From JAXLWB01 sp046328715 (GTDB lineage Bacteria > Chloroflexota > Anaerolineae > Caldilineales > Caldilineaceae): a DNA stretch of 64,000 bases. The notes under the pieces are model-generated. The model did not search any database, was not told the origin of the DNA, and saw only the letters and a list, made by a program, of their open reading frames with translations. Numbering within the stretch: the stretch's first letter is position 1; each line of letters starts with the position of its first letter. The position numbers were made by a program, and so were the translations under genes. The stretch covers positions 62,001 to 126,000 of the forward strand of contig JAXLWB010000021.1 in assembly GCA_046328715.1 (NCBI GenBank), read 5' to 3'. Shown piece by piece: positions 17,994-28,200 of this stretch.

Positions 17994-18368
17994 TTGCTGT
18001 ATCTAGTCAAACGTTCAAAGTTTCAAAGTCGTTCCTTGCGTGGGATTGGTTGCCAAGCAGCTAGGGTGTACAACCATCCTTTACAATGGATCGGCGGGTA
18101 TAGGTCACAAAATGGACGTAGAAACCACACCAATCACTTCGAAACTCGGTTGGGCACACATAACTATAAATCATTTACCATTATTGCGTAGTATACACGG
18201 AAGGGGAGTTCAAAGAAACTTTTCCGAAGCGGCAATCCAATTAGAGGAGCAGGTTGCAGGTTGCAAGTTACAAGAACTCCGCTTCTTGCCCAGCACCTTT
18301 GCAACCTGCACCTTGCAACTTGACTGTCGCATCTTGCACAAAAGCGGGAAGAGATCAACAATGTCGGC
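17994..18368. other. divergent intergenic region with word-repeat palindrome
   Basis: No convincing gene is seen. The interval carries the promoters of the divergent neighbours and, at about 18248-18321, a large imperfect palindrome built of gcaggttgca/tgcaacctgc words. Confidence 0.5.
18248..18321. repeat. imperfect palindrome of 9-mer words
   Basis: The left side reads GAGCAGGTTGCAGGTTGCAAG-like and the right side TTTGCAACCTGCACCTTGCAAC-like, pairing imperfectly around an ACTCCGCTTC centre. It is one of several intergenic word palindromes in this window. Confidence 0.5.
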
Positions 18369-19574
18369 ATGTTGATTGGGATTGATGCATCACGTGCGCT
18401 GCGGGCACAGCGCACGGGTACAGAGCACTATTCGCTTGAAATCATTCGTCATCTGTTACAACTGCCAGAGAGCGCCGAGCATCAATGGCGATTTTATGTC
18501 GACCAGCCGATCCCAAGTGATTCGCCCCTACGCACTGTCATCCAAGATCGTGGGAAGGTGGCCAGCCATCCGCATAGCGATACGACATCCGCGCCACATC
18601 CTGAAGTTGAACTCTGTGTGCTGTCTGCCCAGCGAATGTGGACCCATCTTCAACTGGGTCGAGAGGTTAGGCGACGACCACCGGCTGTACTTTTTGTTCC
18701 AGCCCATGTGCTGCCGTTTGGCATGCCACATCAAGCGTTGCCGCCGAGTGTGGTCACGGTTCACGATCTGGGCTATCGAGCCTATCCTGAGATGCACACA
18801 CGCAGCCAGCGGCTCTACCTGGAATGGAGCACACGCTGGAACATCTGGGCCGCCGAATGTGTGATCGCCATCAGCCAGAATACGGCGAATGATCTACAAC
18901 GAATCTACTCACTCTCCCCAACCAAGATTCGTGTGATCGCCGAGGGGGTTCGTGAGTTGACCTGCGATGTCCCCACAGCGCCAATTTTGGAAAAATTTGG
19001 ACTGACCAGCCCGTATGTCCTTTATCTGGGCACGATCCAACCACGCAAGAATCTGGCCAGGGTGTTAGAAGCATTTGCACAGCTTCAACAGCGGGTGGAA
19101 TGGGATCTGGTGTTGGCCGGCAAACCAGGCTGGCTCTCTACTTCTCTATACGAAAAAGCTCAAGAGCTTGGAATCAAGCCAAGAGTGCGCTTTCTTGGCT
19201 ATGTAAGTGATACCGAGAGTACAGCCCTATTACGCAATGCTCATTTCTTTTGTCTGCCTTCCCTGTTCGAAGGCTTTGGACTACCGATCCTCGAAGCCCA
19301 ATCGGTGGGAGTACCTGTTATGACTTCAAACAACTCATCGATCCCCGAAGTTGCGGGCGACGGTGCGCTCTTGGTCGACCCGACGGATGTTGATGCAATT
19401 GCTCAGGCCATGTTACAACTGAGCCAGGATGAAACACTGCGTCAACAATTGATCTCGGCTGGCTATACGAATGTCAAACGTTTTTCTTGGAAGAAAGCTG
19501 CCCAAGAAACACTGGCAGTGCTTAAAGAGGCTGCACAGTTGGGTCGCGCAAACCGAAAACGACCAACCAAGTAA
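18369..19574 (+). CDS. GT4-family glycosyltransferase
   Basis: This retaining GT-B transferase probably works in cell-surface polysaccharide synthesis. It begins MLIGIDASRALRAQRTGTEHY, the standard start of this subfamily. The donor-binding half shows VLYLGTIQPRKNLARVLEAF and the E-x7-E motif in SLFEGFGLPILEAQSVGVPV, followed by IPEVAGDGALLVDPTD. The length of 401 residues is normal. The gene is followed after 12 bp by a WecG/TagA-type glycosyltransferase, so the pair likely forms an operon adding consecutive sugars to a lipid-linked intermediate. Confidence 0.92.
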   Translation: MLIGIDASRALRAQRTGTEHYSLEIIRHLLQLPESAEHQWRFYVDQPIPSDSPLRTVIQDRGKVASHPHSDTTSAPHPEVELCVLSAQRMWTHLQLGREVRRRPPAVLFVPAHVLPFGMPHQALPPSVVTVHDLGYRAYPEMHTRSQRLYLEWSTRWNIWAAECVIAISQNTANDLQRIYSLSPTKIRVIAEGVRELTCDVPTAPILEKFGLTSPYVLYLGTIQPRKNLARVLEAFAQLQQRVEWDLVLAGKPGWLSTSLYEKAQELGIKPRVRFLGYVSDTESTALLRNAHFFCLPSLFEGFGLPILEAQSVGVPVMTSNNSSIPEVAGDGALLVDPTDVDAIAQAMLQLSQDETLRQQLISAGYTNVKRFSWKKAAQETLAVLKEAAQLGRANRKRPTK

Positions 19575-19586
19575 CAGGATTACAGC

Positions 19587-20366
19587 GTGAGGAAGAGCGT
19601 AAACATCTTAGGAGTCCGTGTCGACTGCGTCGATTTTGCGGCGACGCTGCAACAGATTCAACAATGGATTGAAGGCAATTCTTCACTGCAGGGCGGGAAC
19701 GAGCTTACCAACAGCGCTCCGTGCCGTCAGATCTGTACTGTCAACCCCGAATTTGTGATAGACTCGCTGAGGGACCCGGCCTTTGCAGCAATCCTGGCCC
19801 AGGCGGACCTTTGTGTGCCAGACGGCATTGGCATTCTTTGGGCCGCCCGTAGTAAAGGCGTAATTCTAGCAGAGCGCGTGACTGGTTCGGACGGAATCTA
19901 TCGCATTTGTGAGGCAGCAGCGCAGCACCATTGGAGTGTCTACTTTCTGGGTGCGGCACCAGGCGTGGCCGAACAGACAGCGAAACTCCTGCAAAGCCGC
20001 TATCCAGGGCTTTGTGTTTGTGGCTGGTATAGTGGCAGTCCAAGTGTGGAAGAGTGGATTTCTATACGAATCAAGCTCCAAGCACATGCCCCTGACATAC
20101 TTTTCGTGGCCTACGGTCACCCTCGCCAGGACTTCTGGATTGCAGAGCATCGCCACGAGTTGCCAGCGAAGGTTGCGATTGGGGTTGGAGGAGCGTTCGA
20201 CTTTGTGACAGGGGTACAGCAACGTGCACCCCACTCCTGGCAACGGCTCGGACTCGAATGGGCCTATCGATTGCTACACGATCCAAGGCGCTGGCGGCGC
20301 ATGCTGAAACTGCCCCGCTTCGCAATTTTGGTGTTGGGTGAGCGGGTTAGAAATAGAACGGGATAA
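19587..20366 (+). CDS. WecG/TagA/CpsF (GT26) glycosyltransferase
   Basis: GT26 enzymes transfer ManNAc(A)-type sugars to lipid-linked carriers. Hallmarks present are TVNPEFVIDSLRDPAF, LCVPDGIGILWAAR, ERVTGSDGI (catalytic-region motif), VYFLGAAPGVAEQ, LFVAYGHPRQDFWI and VGGAFDFVTG. Near the end it has RAPHSWQRLGLEWAYRL followed by DPRRWRRM. The start is GTG 19587, 12 bp after the upstream glycosyltransferase. The length of 259 residues is typical. With its neighbour it probably builds a short surface glycan linkage unit. Confidence 0.94.
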   Translation: MRKSVNILGVRVDCVDFAATLQQIQQWIEGNSSLQGGNELTNSAPCRQICTVNPEFVIDSLRDPAFAAILAQADLCVPDGIGILWAARSKGVILAERVTGSDGIYRICEAAAQHHWSVYFLGAAPGVAEQTAKLLQSRYPGLCVCGWYSGSPSVEEWISIRIKLQAHAPDILFVAYGHPRQDFWIAEHRHELPAKVAIGVGGAFDFVTGVQQRAPHSWQRLGLEWAYRLLHDPRRWRRMLKLPRFAILVLGERVRNRTG

Positions 20367-20560
20367 CCACTACACCCCTTCCTAGCGCACCTTTGCGAAT
20401 GAAACTTGAAGAACAAAGCCAGTAAAGCCCAGGTGCGTGCTTTTAGCCGCATAAAGGTTGCCTAGACCGACGCTCCACTCAAAACAATGGCTACGATACC
20501 CAAAATAATTTTCAAATGTCATTAGGGAAGGGTTGTAATTAGAGAAAGGCTAGACAACTT

Positions 20561-20953
20561 ATGATTCAAGCACAAAATGTACTAGGCGGTGAACTGGAGC
20601 CATGCAGTATGCGTCCATTGACAGGCTTTTACCGTACCGGTTGCTGCGACACGGGAGCAGACGATCTCGGGCTTCATGTCGTCTGTGCGCAGATGACCGA
20701 GGAGTTTCTGCGCTTCAGCAAGTCAAAGGGGAACGATCTGATCACGCCCATGCCGCAATACAATTTTCCTGGCTTGAAGGCGGGAGATCGCTGGTGTCTA
20801 TGTGCAGATCGTTGGCTAGAAGCCCAACGCGCTGGTTGCGCACCACCAGTTGTGCTGGCAGCAACCAATCGCGCTGTACTGCAACACATTGACCAACGGA
20901 TGCTGATGGCCTATGCAGTCGATTTGCCAAGTCGGGAGACGAAAAGTGAATAG
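20561..20953 (+). CDS. DUF2237 family protein
   Basis: Small conserved bacterial protein of unknown biochemical function. It carries the family pattern throughout: NVLGGELEPCSMRPLTGFYR, then GCCDTGADDLGLHVVCA, MTEEFLRFSKSKGNDL, and FPGLKAGDRWCLCADRWLEA with AGCAPPVVLAATN. Six Cys, in part paired, hint at metal binding, but this is not established. ATG 20561 is the only good start. It overlaps the next gene by 8 bp. Confidence 0.92.
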   Translation: MIQAQNVLGGELEPCSMRPLTGFYRTGCCDTGADDLGLHVVCAQMTEEFLRFSKSKGNDLITPMPQYNFPGLKAGDRWCLCADRWLEAQRAGCAPPVVLAATNRAVLQHIDQRMLMAYAVDLPSRETKSE

Positions 20954-21512
20954 ACATTTTTTCTGGCAGGCGCTAGATGGAATCGGCCTAGAGCACCTGA
21001 TCTTGCAGCAGAGCAACAATGGCCTTTTCGCCGATAGCTGGGTGATTGGCCAGGTAGATAGTGAACCTTTTCGCCTGCACTACACCCTACGCTGCGATGC
21101 CCAATGGCGCACACGATCCGTGACGGCTGCGGTACTCACCCCGGAATTGCGCCATATTGAAATCACGGTCGACGAAGAAGGAGTGTGGACTGACAGCTTC
21201 AACAATTCGATCGAGGAGTTAGACGGCTGTGTAGACCTCGACATTTCGGCCACCCCATTTACTAATACGCTGCCGATCCGTCGACTTGGGCTGAAAGAAG
21301 GAGAAGCAGCCGTGATCGAAGTTGCCTACCTCTCAATCCCCGATCTGGAATGGCGACTTTCCATGCAGCGCTATACCTGCCTCACACAAAGCGCGACGGG
21401 CGCACGTTATCAATTTGAAAGTATACGCAGTGGTTTTCGCGCCGAAATTGAGGTGAACAAAGACGGCATTGTCACATTCTATCCACAGCTCTTCAAACTT
21501 TATTCAATTTGA
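20946..21512 (+). CDS. putative glycolipid-binding domain protein
   Basis: This 188-residue protein resembles the putative glycolipid-binding family (Glycolipid_bind, known mainly from actinobacteria). It shows the FRLHYTLRCDAQWRTR core, a run of beta strands (LRHIEITVDEEGVW, LDGCVDLDISATPFTNTLPIRRLGL) and the ending RAEIEVNKDGIVTFYPQLF. GTG 20946 is chosen as start because it overlaps the upstream DUF2237 gene by 8 bp in the usual coupled manner. The function is not established, and the pairing with DUF2237 may be chance operon structure. Confidence 0.8.
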   Translation: MNRHFFWQALDGIGLEHLILQQSNNGLFADSWVIGQVDSEPFRLHYTLRCDAQWRTRSVTAAVLTPELRHIEITVDEEGVWTDSFNNSIEELDGCVDLDISATPFTNTLPIRRLGLKEGEAAVIEVAYLSIPDLEWRLSMQRYTCLTQSATGARYQFESIRSGFRAEIEVNKDGIVTFYPQLFKLYSI

Positions 21513-21735
21513 CAGATACGCTACACCTTTTCCCCCACTAGCTCTTTCCCCTCTTACCTCTCCTCAATCAAAAGCCAGCTTAAATATCGCTTTTGTCAGC
21601 AAAACAAAAAATTCCAGTTTTGAATCTTATAAAAAGAGCAAAAAAAGGTTGCTAACCTTGAGCAGTTATGTATAATTTAAAATAAAATCAAATTTCATAC
21701 GAACCGTAAGGAGATCGTTGTTTTGACAGACATTT
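21513..21735. other. AT-rich start of a compositionally distinct island
   Basis: From about 21580 the sequence turns strongly AT-rich (poly-A tracts, AAAAAAGG) and stays so to about 22150, unlike both flanks. This suggests foreign or decaying DNA. A promoter-like pair is found at 21649-21676. Confidence 0.5.
21649..21676 (+). promoter_or_regulatory. promoter-like TTGCTA-16-TATAAT
   Basis: TTGCTA at 21649-21654 and a perfect TATAAT at 21671-21676 are separated by 16 bp. They could transcribe the small ORF at 21736. In AT-rich DNA such matches arise by chance, so this is tentative. Confidence 0.4.
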
Positions 21736-21981
21736 ATGGCAACAGAGATTTTACGAAAGTTGGTTGACTGTCGTACTAGCATCGCCTATTATCGAAGAGT
21801 CGCAAAAATCGCTTTATCAAAACTACATTTACAAAATGAAAGGTTGAGATTTTCGTCACAACAAAAACTTACAATAGACAAAATAAATAGAAATGTAGAA
21901 AACCTTTTATTTAACCCAAAGCATTTCAACTCAGCATTGAACGGGTGGAACTTGCAGGCTGAGTATGCTTTCCCCCAATAG
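21736..21981 (+). CDS. small basic protein of unknown origin in AT-rich island
   Basis: This 81-residue open frame encodes a basic, probably helical peptide (ILRKLVDCRTSIAYYRR...). Codon use is AT-rich, unlike neighbours. A TAAGGAG sequence lies near 21706, rather far from ATG 21736. No family is recognised. The following bases, up to about 22040, read like the tail of another broken frame. It may be a real small gene acquired by transfer or a remnant. Confidence 0.35.
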   Translation: MATEILRKLVDCRTSIAYYRRVAKIALSKLHLQNERLRFSSQQKLTIDKINRNVENLLFNPKHFNSALNGWNLQAEYAFPQ

Positions 21982-22020
21982 TAGAGAAAACTGAAGGCTT
22001 ATGGCTGGACCGAGGTTAAC

Positions 22021-22099
22021 GAGCTGACAGGGTTGCAGATGGATGGATGGCTTTACTGATCAAGAAACTTTCACCGAATCAACTCTGTCAGCTCTTTTT
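22021..22099 (+). terminator. terminator-like inverted repeat with T-run
   Basis: GAGCTGACAGGGTT (22021-22034) pairs with AACTCTGTCAGCTC (22081-22094) over 14 bp with one mismatch, followed by TTTTTG. The loop is long (46 nt), so termination strength is uncertain. It closes the AT-rich island before the two-component genes. Confidence 0.5.
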
Positions 22100-22153
22100 G
22101 ATCATTTTAGAAAAGAATTGATAACCATTTGACGCTAACGATGACAAACACAA

Positions 22154-23596
22154 GTGGAAAACATCTTGAATAGCAAAGAGACATTCAATTCTTCGGTTGG
22201 TAAAGCAGGACCCCTGGAAAGCTTTTCATGGCAATGGTTGCAGCGGTTGGCCAGTAGCTCGTGGCTGCAGTGGATCGATCTGGCGTGGTTCATCAGCATC
22301 CTGCTGTTGTTAAGTGGAAGCGCCAAGCTGCTCTTTCTGCATGTGCTGTTTGGCATCTTGACCTACGGTGCATTTCACTGGTCACTACGAGCCTTTGTTT
22401 GGAAAGCAGGCATCGCAATCACTGTCGCCTATGGAGTTTTCGGGCTTTTTCCGGAACACTCGATCATGCAAGAGTCTGTGCTGATCGAAATCTCGACGCT
22501 GACCGTGATTATAGTCCTGTTTTTTGCGGTGGCACACCAGCGCTCAGCGACAGAAGATCTATTGCGACAAGAGAAGAGAGAACTAGAAAAACGGCTCTCG
22601 CAAGGCACAGCACAACTAGAGAGCGCGCTTTACGCAGAGCAGCAAAATAAACGAGCGCTCCTTGAAACTCAAGAGCTATATCGAAAACTGCTAGAGCATG
22701 TAGCCGAGGGAATCATCATCCATAATGGCACATCGTTACTGGCGATCAACCCAGCCGCTGTCAAATATCTTGGTGCAAACAATGCTGAGGAAATGATTGG
22801 TAAACCGCTCGTAACCTGGATCGCTGCGGACCGACTCAAATTGCTCCAGAGTGGCGGTGGAACTCGGCAAACATACGCCGATGCAGAAGGGGTAACCTTC
22901 AAGATTTACTTTCAAGATCGCCCTGCTTGGATGACAATTCTGTGCGATCAACGATCAGGCAAGCAGGCCGAACTGGCAAGAAACGCAGAGCGCGTGACAA
23001 TTGCTCGTGATCTGCATGATACGTTAGGGCAAAATCTCGGCTTCCTACATCTCAAACTCGACCAAATCTTGTACTTTGCTGGCGAACGAAACCTGAGCAG
23101 CGTCAGGCCAGATCTGGTTCAGATGCGCACCGTTGCCAATGAGTCCTACCACCAGGTGCGCGAACTGATTTCGTCATTGCGTACATTCAATCAAGGGCAG
23201 CTAAGCAAAGGCGTGCGTGATTTGGCCCAGGTGTTCGGGGAGCGCGCAGAGCTAGAGATTCATGTCGTTGAAACTGGGGACGAGCATGTATTGAACTCAG
23301 AGCAACAACAGCAAGTGCTCGCCCTTTGTCGTGAAGCATTGACCAACGCAATCAAACACGCCAAGGCCAGCCATGTGAACGTGAATTTGTCTTGGTCACC
23401 CAATCAATTGGGGATCGAAATCTGTGATGACGGTTGCGGTTTTGATCTTGCTCTTGTTCAGGCGAAAGGAACATTCGGTCTACGGGGAATGAGCGAACGT
23501 GCCGCTCAGGTGGATGGGGTGCTGACGATCCAGTCGCGGCCGAACCAGGGCACAACGATCACCCTACACTTGCCGCTTTTACCTGTAACACCATAG
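22154..23596 (+). CDS. membrane sensor histidine kinase, NarL/DegS type
   Basis: The N-terminus has four or five transmembrane helices (about residues 36-125), followed by a coiled coil (EDLLRQEKRELEKRL...QL) and a PAS-like domain (about 170-245, IIIHNGTSLLAINPAAVKYLG). A HisKA_3 dimerisation domain has phosphoacceptor His288 in IARDLHDTLGQNLGF. The ATPase domain shows EALTNAIKHAKASHV, ICDDGCGFD and TFGLRGMSERA. The start is GTG 22154. It pairs with the LuxR-type regulator 81 bp downstream, together a classical two-component system. The signal is unknown; the giant exported protein and degenerate receiver downstream are possible targets. Confidence 0.92.
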   Translation: MENILNSKETFNSSVGKAGPLESFSWQWLQRLASSSWLQWIDLAWFISILLLLSGSAKLLFLHVLFGILTYGAFHWSLRAFVWKAGIAITVAYGVFGLFPEHSIMQESVLIEISTLTVIIVLFFAVAHQRSATEDLLRQEKRELEKRLSQGTAQLESALYAEQQNKRALLETQELYRKLLEHVAEGIIIHNGTSLLAINPAAVKYLGANNAEEMIGKPLVTWIAADRLKLLQSGGGTRQTYADAEGVTFKIYFQDRPAWMTILCDQRSGKQAELARNAERVTIARDLHDTLGQNLGFLHLKLDQILYFAGERNLSSVRPDLVQMRTVANESYHQVRELISSLRTFNQGQLSKGVRDLAQVFGERAELEIHVVETGDEHVLNSEQQQQVLALCREALTNAIKHAKASHVNVNLSWSPNQLGIEICDDGCGFDLALVQAKGTFGLRGMSERAAQVDGVLTIQSRPNQGTTITLHLPLLPVTP

Positions 23597-23677
23597 AGAG
23601 TTTCTGGAAAGCTCAATCATTCACTTCGATGCAGCCAATGCTTTTCAAAAAGCTCCTTAGACAACGTAGCACTGACC

Positions 23678-24325
23678 ATGAAAATATTAATTGTCGATGA
23701 CCATGTTCTGTTTCGTGAGGGACTTGCCAGCTTAATCGGCGGTCAAACTGATATCCAAGTGGTAGGGGAAGCAAGTTCGGTTCAAGAAGCCATCGCTATG
23801 GCCACAGACTTGAAACCGGACCTTGTGCTAATGGACTATACGATGCCCGACGGAAGCGGTGTAGACGCCGCAAAGGCAATCCTGCGCATACTTCCCAATA
23901 CAAATATTCTCTTCCTTACCGTGCATGAAGATGATGAGTTGCTCTTTGAAGCGGTCCGTAGCGGTGCCAAAGGTTATCTGCTCAAGAACGTTCCTGTGAC
24001 GCAACTTCTCAAATATATCCGAGGCGTTGAACGGGGTGAGGCCGCTCTCACTCCAAGTATGACAGGCAAAATCCTCAATGAGTTTGCTCGTATGGCCGAT
24101 TCTCCCAAGCGGGGAAATGCAGAGCTTGATGTACTTTCGCCACGTGAGATGGAAGTATTAGAGCAGTTGAGCAGAGGTGCATCCAACAATGAAATTGCCA
24201 ATCGTTTGGTCATTTCCGAAAACACAGTAAAGAATCACATCCATAGCATCTTGACCAAGCTCAATCTGCAAAATCGAGTCCAGGCCAGCAAATATCTGAA
24301 GAATCGCATTCCCACCAAGAACTAA
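23678..24325 (+). CDS. NarL/LuxR-family response regulator
   Basis: The receiver domain at about 1-118 has acidic pocket DDH (from residue 7), phosphoacceptor Asp53 in LVLMDYTMPDGSG and the conserved Lys in YLLKNVP. The LuxR/GerE HTH spans about 148-210 (LSPREMEVLEQLSRGASNNEIA, then NTVKNHIHSILTKL). The length of 215 residues is standard. It is cognate to the histidine kinase just upstream. Two CAACAATTGTT palindromes at 24528-24539 and 24593-24604, downstream of this gene and ahead of the receiver-like protein, could be its or another regulator's operators. Confidence 0.95.
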   Translation: MKILIVDDHVLFREGLASLIGGQTDIQVVGEASSVQEAIAMATDLKPDLVLMDYTMPDGSGVDAAKAILRILPNTNILFLTVHEDDELLFEAVRSGAKGYLLKNVPVTQLLKYIRGVERGEAALTPSMTGKILNEFARMADSPKRGNAELDVLSPREMEVLEQLSRGASNNEIANRLVISENTVKNHIHSILTKLNLQNRVQASKYLKNRIPTKN

Positions 24326-24659
24326 ACCTATAAGCACAAGAGATCTAGTTCTAACAGTCCACCAATTCTTAAATTTAGGTGTACAGAATTAGATCAAATT
24401 TAGTTATATATATTTTTAAAAGTCTATTTATCTTTTTCGTAAACAAAATTAAACTCTATACACCTTACCACGCGTCCGTATTGAGTTTTCTAGTTGAATT
24501 ATTTGCAGCTGTAACCGTTGTCTAATTCAACAATTGTTGCCTACTTCCTACCTTTAGACCGGAACGCACGTCAGCCAGCTCGGTGACAGAATCAACAATT
24601 GTTAGCCGTTTATTTCGGGCTAGTGTAGTCGATTGGATACGCACTAAGTTGGTGCTCCT
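24326..24659. other. AT-rich intergenic region with twin palindromes
   Basis: No gene is seen. It contains two copies of TCAACAATTGTT 65 bp apart, both palindromic (CAACAATTGTTG). Confidence 0.5.
24528..24604. promoter_or_regulatory. pair of 12-bp palindromes, possible operators
   Basis: CAACAATTGTTG at 24528-24539 and CAACAATTGTTA at 24593-24604 share a 10-bp core palindrome with identical preceding TCA. A 65-bp spacing, about six helical turns, places both on the same DNA face upstream of the receiver-like gene. The operator role is inference. Confidence 0.35.
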
Positions 24660-25226
24660 GTGCAGCCATCGTTGGAAATGCGCTGCCTGAGAAATTTACA
24701 TCGAAGACAAACCATTGTGCGCAATATCTTAGTTCTAAACAACGAAGCAGTATTGGGCGCTGCAATTGCCAGCCTGTTACAAGCGGAAGAAGATCTGGAG
24801 CTATTTGGATTTACTCCCAGTAGCCCTGCCGATCTGATCGACACCCTAGGTAGAAGCGGTTATCTCGATGTGCTGATTCTGGACAATACAGTGCTCACCA
24901 CCAACGATGTGCGACGGTTTCTTACCCAATTGAATGCACAGCTTGGCACTTGTGTCATCGTCGTCGATACAAGCAACAATTTAGTCACTGTCAACAACAT
25001 TTATGACATCTCGATCCGTCAACCAGAAGATTTAATCGAAATTGTACGCCATGATCTGCCTCGATTTTCGACTCATGTCCGAGGCGAGTCTACAGAAGAA
25101 ACAGTAACGGCCAAACACACTGCCATTTTACGAAACACAGAGACCCACAAGTTACGACGTCCAAAACATAGAAGGCCCTTGAACCCATCACGTTGTTGTA
25201 CACACAGAAAACCTAACCTGACGTAG
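24660..25226 (+). CDS. orphan receiver-like protein without output domain
   Basis: The central 120 residues look like a response-regulator receiver fold (IVRNILVLNNEAVLGAAIASLLQAEEDLELFGF, then LDVLILDN). The acidic cluster that normally follows strand 1 is replaced by Asn-Asn-Glu, whereas the Asp of LILDN is retained. No DNA-binding domain follows. The last 40 residues are basic and low-similarity (LRRPKHRRPLNPSRCC). The start may be GTG 24660, ATG 24678 or GTG 24717; the last would begin directly with the fold. It sits between the two-component pair and the giant exported protein, so it may be a pseudo-receiver adjusting that system. Confidence 0.6.
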   Translation: MQPSLEMRCLRNLHRRQTIVRNILVLNNEAVLGAAIASLLQAEEDLELFGFTPSSPADLIDTLGRSGYLDVLILDNTVLTTNDVRRFLTQLNAQLGTCVIVVDTSNNLVTVNNIYDISIRQPEDLIEIVRHDLPRFSTHVRGESTEETVTAKHTAILRNTETHKLRRPKHRRPLNPSRCCTHRKPNLT

Positions 25227-25268
25227 CAGTTAACGTTTTATCTATCTTACCTTGGGGAGACCGAACGC

Positions 25269-28200
25269 ATGAATGTACCAAAGCTCAATCAGCTCCAAGT
25301 TAGTCACCGCCGACGACTCACAATGGCCACATTGTGTCTCATCCTAAGCATGGTGTTATCTAACTTATTGCCCCTGTCACCGCTGATGGCATCCACAGCC
25401 TTGGCAGCGCCTGCCGCTGCGCCGTTGGCGCAAACGACGCAGTTTAAACTCAACGTGGTTAGCGCACGTACTGAGCCAAATGCCCCAAACGGGCCAGTCG
25501 TGGCAGGGCAAGCAGTGACACAATTTAAGTATCTAATCAACCTGGACAACGTGGGAGATCCAGTGCAACCGCGCGAGGCAGGTTGTTCACCTGATCTCAA
25601 TGTTGCGACCTACCCCGATAGCTGCGATTGGCCCTCGATTCGCCAGATGCCAGGTGCTGCGCCGATCGTTCTCCAAGGTGACCAGGATGACTTTGCCGTG
25701 GGTGCACCTGCCATCAACTTGCCTCCTGGCAAATACCTGGTTTCGGTGACTGCTGACGGTTACAAGATCGACGGCACACACTTTACTGTACCGATGAATG
25801 GTCCAGTCACGGTGGCGATGCAACCTCATCCATTACCTGCGGCCACCATGCGCATCCTTGTCTTTGAAGACAATGCATCGGTCAATGGTCAGTATGATGC
25901 ACCAGCCGAACATGGGCTGGCAGGTTTTCGTGCCGTGGTCAGTGACATTTTAGGTCAGGTTTCGACCGATGTCTTTGGCAACCCACTCTGTACTACCTAC
26001 GATGCGAACGGCGAGCCGAATGGCCAAACCAACTGTCTGCTCAGCGACGCCAACGGTGATATTACCATTCCAAATCTCGGCCCCAATCGCTACGATGTCG
26101 CAGTTGTCCCACCAGATGGCACCAACTGGACCGAAACCTCGACGCTCGAAGGTTCACCCTCCTGGGATACCTGGTTAGCAGAAGGTGGCACCGGTTTGGA
26201 CAACGAATTTGTGGTGGCTGGCGAGCCGCTGCCCTGGACCTTCTTTGGCTTCACCCGCCCTATGAACACCCTACCCAACAATGCAACAGGCGGTGTCAAG
26301 GGTAAGTTGCAAGCAGTCTCGGTCTACGCACCGAAAAAGGGTGGCGTTGGCTACAGTGGCAGCATCTGGGATGGCTTTCTGGGCAATAAAGTGCTCGGGC
26401 CGATCACGGATGGTTGGGTGGCGCTCTCCGATATCCAGAATGGCGACGCCGCAGTCTACGTGGCCCGTGCCAATGCAGATGGTACCTTCCAGATTAACCA
26501 TGTGCCAAACGGCGACTACGTCTTCACCTGGTGGGATACTAACCTCAACTACATCGTTGACTGGATTCAAATCACAGTGGCCAATGGACAGATGACTGAC
26601 ATCGGCACACCCTTCCTCACCGGTTGGTTTACGCCCGTGGAAGGTTATGTCTTTGACGACAAGAACGAAAATGGTGTTCGTGACTCAGGGGAACCGGGCA
26701 TTGCCAACTACACGGTTGTCCTGCGCGATCGCGACAACAGCGAAATCGACCGTATGTCGATCGCAGCCACGACCGATAACAACGGTTACTATGAGTTGCC
26801 CAAAGCCTACCCGATGGGCTCGTGGATGATGTTGGAAGCCTACAACGACCTCTTCTACACGACGGGCTTTACCTATCACACCGACAACTATATCACGCCG
26901 ACCACCTTCTTGGGCAGTGCAGTAGATGTGAGCTTGTTGCCGATGTTGGGACAAGGCGCACAGCTCGACTGGGGCGTCCGACCCTACGACCCAACCGGGA
27001 CTTCAGGACGACCACGCAATGGCGGCATCGTCGGCACCGTTAGCTACGAAGTGACGCGCAACGAACTAGACCCACGCTATCTGGTCGTGGAAGGTTGGCA
27101 ACCAGGCATTCCGAATGTCCGTGTCAATCTCTACTCACCAGTCGTTTGTGGTACAAACCCAGGCGCCCCATGCGATCCGGATGAGCAATATGAGTTAGCA
27201 TCTGACGGTTCCTATGCCAAGGGCACGCTGCTCAACTCCACGATCACCGAGCAGTGGGAGCAGCCCACCGATTGTATTGCCCGCGATGTCAGCGGTGCGC
27301 CACTGGTCTATGGCGTTGACCATAAGGTCTTGCCACAGGACCCCACTGGCAAACGCTGTCTCGAAGGTCCGCTGATGGCCACCCAGATCAAGCCCGAATT
27401 TAACGCCTTGAACGGCAACTACGGCTTTGCCGATGGGTGTTTCGGTAACGGTGGTTTTGACGTTGACAGCGGCGCTTGTGCTGACGGCAACGATCCGATT
27501 CTGCTGCCTGCCGACGATTACCTGGTTGAGGTCGATCCCGGCACGGATGATATTTTCCATCGTCCGCTCTATCAGGTGACACGTGAAGAAGACATCAACA
27601 TCTTCGGCGGCGACCAATTGGTTCCTGCCGTGCCGCCACCGCTTTGTGCTGGCGCACTCCATACCGTCGATGTGGCAGACGTTGGCACAGATGGCTATCC
27701 GGCTGTGAATCCGGTGCCGGGCGTGACAGTGCCAGCCTCGACACCCGTCGACAATCCCAGCTTTGCCGAAAACGGTGGCAGCGTCTACGAAGGCCAGCAA
27801 CGCCCTCTCTGCGATGTCAAGCTGGTCACCTTGAACAATGGCAAGTCAATTGCCCCGACCTTCGACTTCTTTACCGACGTACCGGTCCCTGGCAAGTGGC
27901 GTGGCTATATCATCGATGACCTCAGCGTCTCGACCAATTTACAAGATCTCACCATCGGTGAAAAGACCGGTATCTCGCACATGCCGATTGGCATCTACGA
28001 CTACAACAATCGGTTGGTAACGACCATCCAGTCTGACCCGAATGGCACCTTTGAAGTGTTGTTGCCCTCTACGACCGATATCAACTGTCCGACACCTTCT
28101 GGCGTCTGCCCGAATGTCTACTACATGTTGGGCAACGACCCCGGCCAGCCTGGGGCACCGAATGCCAACTACAATCCTCAATTCCGCACGATTGGGGCAA

